A stretch of 6,365 bases of DNA from Haloquadratum sp. J07HQX50. Lineage in GTDB: Archaea; Halobacteriota; Halobacteria; Halobacteriales; Haloferacaceae. The stretch covers positions 295,977-302,341 of the forward strand of contig KE356563.1 of the NCBI GenBank assembly GCA_000416005.1, written 5' to 3'. Every line of letters starts with the position of its first letter. Position 1 is the stretch's first letter. The translations under genes and the position numbers were made by a program. This document shows, piece by piece, positions 5,230-6,365 of the stretch. The notes under the pieces were generated by a model, which saw only the letters and a list, made by a program, of their open reading frames with translations, was not told where the DNA came from and searched no databases.

Positions 5230-5589
5230 ATGAATTCGAATATTCAGGGCAATAACAGCCCAACGATAGATAGTGAATCGGAGAATAAGTATGAATCGAT
5301 TGTTCACCGTGTTGAAGAGCTGGGGCAGAGGGTGGATAATCAACAGGAGACAATCGAAGAGCAACAGTCAACGATTGACGATCAGCAGGAAACCATACAG
5401 AATCAACAGGAGACAATTGACAATCAACAGGACGAAATTGATGAATTAAAGCAGGAATTGACCGATCAGCAGGAAACCATACAGAATCAACAGGAGACAA
5501 TTGACGATCAACAGGACGAAATTGATGAATTAAAGCAGGAATTGACCGGTCAGCAGGAAACCATGACAGAATCAACAGGACGAGATTGA
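5230..5589 (+). CDS. N-terminal coiled-coil half of a frameshifted gene
   Basis: As it stands this frame makes 119 residues: a short polar N-terminus (1-20), then from about residue 25 a Gln/Glu/Asp-rich heptad coil (QQETIQNQQETIDNQQDEID) with Ile or Leu at core positions. Residues 51-78 and 79-106 are near-identical 28-residue units encoded by 84-bp DNA repeats. A third unit starts at 107 but leaves the frame after Thr111: an extra G at 5565 sends translation to MTESTGRD and a TGA at 5587-5589. I chose ATG 5230 because the frame is closed by a TGA at 5212-5214. The natural continuation is the frame at 5567-6121. If the shift is real, the cell makes a coil-only protein much like the one at 3995. 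Confidence 0.7.
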   Translation: MNSNIQGNNSPTIDSESENKYESIVHRVEELGQRVDNQQETIEEQQSTIDDQQETIQNQQETIDNQQDEIDELKQELTDQQETIQNQQETIDDQQDEIDELKQELTGQQETMTESTGRD

Positions 5590-5611
5590 TGAATTACGGC
5601 AGGAATTGAGT
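5380..5611 (+). repeat. 84-bp tandem repeats coding four-heptad coiled-coil units
   Basis: Copy 1 (5380-5463) and copy 2 (5464-5547) differ at one base in 84 (Asn versus Asp). Copy 3 (5548-5611) is 64 bases: compared with copy 2 it has one inserted G (5565), lacks 21 bases, and carries a few substitutions near its end. The unit is 28 codons, exactly four heptads, so each duplication keeps coil register. The 21-base loss in copy 3 removes exactly one heptad. Shorter related heptads (QQETIEEQQSTID) precede the array. Confidence 0.9.
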
Positions 5612-6121
5612 AATCATCAGGAACGGTCAGGGCGGAAGATAGCAGAGACATTGAAACATGTGAATCAACTCCAGGAGTCATTCGAAGGCGATTCTGGTGG
5701 GACAACCCCGACATCAACTGACGGTGGAACCACCATTCAGAAGCATGAGTTGACGCCTGTCGAGCAAATATCTCGTGCAGACAATGATAATCTCGATGAA
5801 GTAATTGACTCACCATCGGTGAGACGTGCGGTCAGTCTCTTCAAGAATATCGTCGATTGGGGGAATCGAACTCCGAAGGGGATAGTCCTCAAATCAAGCG
5901 ATAATCCACTGTCGCTGTTATCTGCCGACATGGACAACTCGCTTTGTTGGAAGCAATACTACCGAGCAGCAGAAGCATTAGAATCACTTTCAGAAGGTGC
6001 ACTCACGTTCTTCAACGACTCAAGACACGGCAAGATGTTGGTACTACACGAACACTCGGAGGTCTATGACAGGATGATGAACGGTTCACTGTCAGTGTCG
6101 TCAGTCGGAGCGGAAGGATAG
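5606..6121 (+). CDS. C-terminal half of the frameshifted gene, possible winged-helix domain
   Basis: The frame is open from 5567 and has a TTG at 5606 as the only early start-like codon, so on its own it would give 171 residues. It opens with the end of the coil (about 1-26), then a Gly/Thr-rich linker (30-42). The remaining part (50-165) contains TPVEQISRADNDN, a segment with WGNRTPKGIVLKSSDNPLSL, then LCWKQYYRAAEALESLSEGA followed by HGKMLVLHE. The helix, then turn, then basic beta-hairpin order suggests a winged-helix DNA-binding fold. This resembles conserved haloarchaeal hypothetical proteins as I remember them. It is most likely the second half of the gene starting at 5230 rather than an independent gene. 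It contains a single Cys and no membrane segment. Confidence 0.68.
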   Translation: MSNHQERSGRKIAETLKHVNQLQESFEGDSGGTTPTSTDGGTTIQKHELTPVEQISRADNDNLDEVIDSPSVRRAVSLFKNIVDWGNRTPKGIVLKSSDNPLSLLSADMDNSLCWKQYYRAAEALESLSEGALTFFNDSRHGKMLVLHEHSEVYDRMMNGSLSVSSVGAEG

Positions 6122-6306
6122 GCGTCAGTGAGACCACGATCTTCGCAGACATCAAGATAGGCAACTGACACAAACGAACGGTGTTTGCTTATTCTTACTG
6201 GCAAGACTGGGCGACCCACGCGAGTTACTTTATATACGTAACTGCAGCAGGGTGGACGAGCACACGAGTTGTGGTTCTGACAACGGTGACAGTGAGCTCC
6301 GACCAT
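6064..6306 (-). CDS. possible small Cys-rich protein, convergent with the coiled-coil gene
   Basis: The 80-residue frame starts at ATG 6306 and ends in TAG 6064-6066. Its N-terminus has a Cys/His cluster (HCHRCQNHNSCARPPCC: Cys6, Cys9, Cys15, Cys20, Cys21) that could bind metal, followed by a plausible mixed segment (RISKHRSFVSVAYLDVCEDR). The last 18 or so residues are antisense to the end of the gene ending at 6121. No promoter sits at leaderless distance from 6306. A plus-strand frame over the same bases (about 6146-6321, with GDPRELLYIRNCSRVDEHTS) is also protein-like, so the coding strand is uncertain. Confidence 0.27.
   Translation of the reverse strand: MVGAHCHRCQNHNSCARPPCCSYVYKVTRVGRPVLPVRISKHRSFVSVAYLDVCEDRGLTDAYPSAPTDDTDSEPFIILS
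6223..6243. promoter_or_regulatory. TATA-like element inside a 6-bp inverted repeat
   Basis: AGTTAC (6223-6228) and GTAACT (6238-6243) are perfect reverse complements around TTTATATAC (6229-6237), a good TATA box in the plus direction; on the minus strand it reads GTATATAAA. A repressor binding the arms would cover the TATA box. Plus-strand transcription would start near 6260 and run off the window edge; no gene start is visible within the window. Confidence 0.4.
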
Positions 6307-6365
6307 ATTTGTCTGTATACTGACGTGTTCACCAGATCGTGTCTTATCGAGATCGTGACTGTGTG

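Larger units (their letters stand above)
5230..6121 (+). pseudogene. reconstructed 296-residue coiled-coil plus possible winged-helix gene, split by one base
   Basis: Removing G5565 joins the frame from 5230 with the frame that ends at 6121 and gives one 296-residue protein. The third repeat then reads QETIQNQQDEIDELRQELS, continuing the heptads without a break. The layout is an N-terminal coil (about 25-145), a Gly/Thr-rich linker (about 155-165) and a C-terminal globular domain (about 175-280). A long coil followed by a small C-terminal domain recalls uncharacterised proteins of haloarchaeal plasmids and proviruses, from memory. The base may be a true mutation, or a sequencing or assembly error in repeated DNA. 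There is no slippery run at the site to suggest programmed shifting. Confidence 0.65.

Noticed and set aside
5558..5570. Programmed ribosomal frameshift at the repeat break
   Set aside because: There is no slippery heptamer or stimulatory structure that I can see, and the extra base is absent from the sister repeats, so mutation or error is simpler.
5180..5575. 131-codon minus-strand frame with a repeated Pro/Val/Asp pattern
   Set aside because: Its repeats are simply the 84-bp array read in antisense; the plus-strand heptads explain the sequence.
5380..5611. CRISPR array suggested by tandem repeats
   Set aside because: Units are adjacent without spacers, in frame and code heptads; they are coding repeats.
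5550..5937. Minus-strand open frames at 5550-5816 and 5737-5937
   Set aside because: Antisense to the conserved C-terminal half of the frameshifted gene.
1..6365. Insertion sequence or transposase
   Set aside because: No transposase-like reading frame or paired terminal inverted repeats with target duplication were seen; the inverted repeats found are local to gene starts and ends.

Overview
The window looks like accessory DNA from a haloarchaeon of moderate GC content, in the style of Haloquadratum. The better-supported proteins are rich in Asp and Glu. Several starts have an AT-rich TATA element about 26-29 bases upstream of the start codon, which is the haloarchaeal leaderless arrangement. 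One possible start instead carries a full AGGAGGT Shine-Dalgarno site. Coding density is low, and some short stretches read as acidic protein in frames broken by stops or shifts. The genus is an inference from style only. I see no rRNA, complete tRNA, CRISPR array, transposase, integrase or replication gene.

Left part (1-1500): a 3' remnant of a plus-strand gene (17-184), an inverted repeat (317-359), then a well-supported minus-strand gene (380-1441) for a multi-pass membrane protein with a charged coil before its last membrane segment. A clear TATA box lies just upstream of its ATG.

Middle part (1500-3000): mostly gene-poor. On the minus strand three tiny acidic reading frames overlap one another (1558-1875). 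A possible leaderless 60-residue gene lies on the plus strand (2505-2687). A minus-strand start with a perfect Shine-Dalgarno site (2868) leads into a frame that seems broken after about 17 codons.

Centre (2900-3840): a minus-strand small protein with a Cys/His cluster typical of DUF6788-like proteins (3058-3396). It has a possible overlapping downstream gene, a possible upstream gene, and a perfect 13-bp inverted repeat touching its preferred start codon.

Right part (3995-6365): two plus-strand coiled-coil genes. The first (3995-4426) is coil only. The second (5230-6121) is one gene split by a single inserted base. Its N-terminal half is a heptad coiled coil built from 84-bp repeats (28 codons, four heptads), and its C-terminal half is a compact, possibly winged-helix domain. 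Between and after them lie weakly supported small reading frames, a divergent AT-rich promoter region with an 8-bp operator-like inverted repeat, and a TATA-like element framed by a 6-bp inverted repeat.

No pathway joins these genes in an obvious way. The most interesting biology is the repeat-built coiled-coil protein with its apparent frameshift, and the inverted repeats placed at gene starts, which suggest local repressor control.
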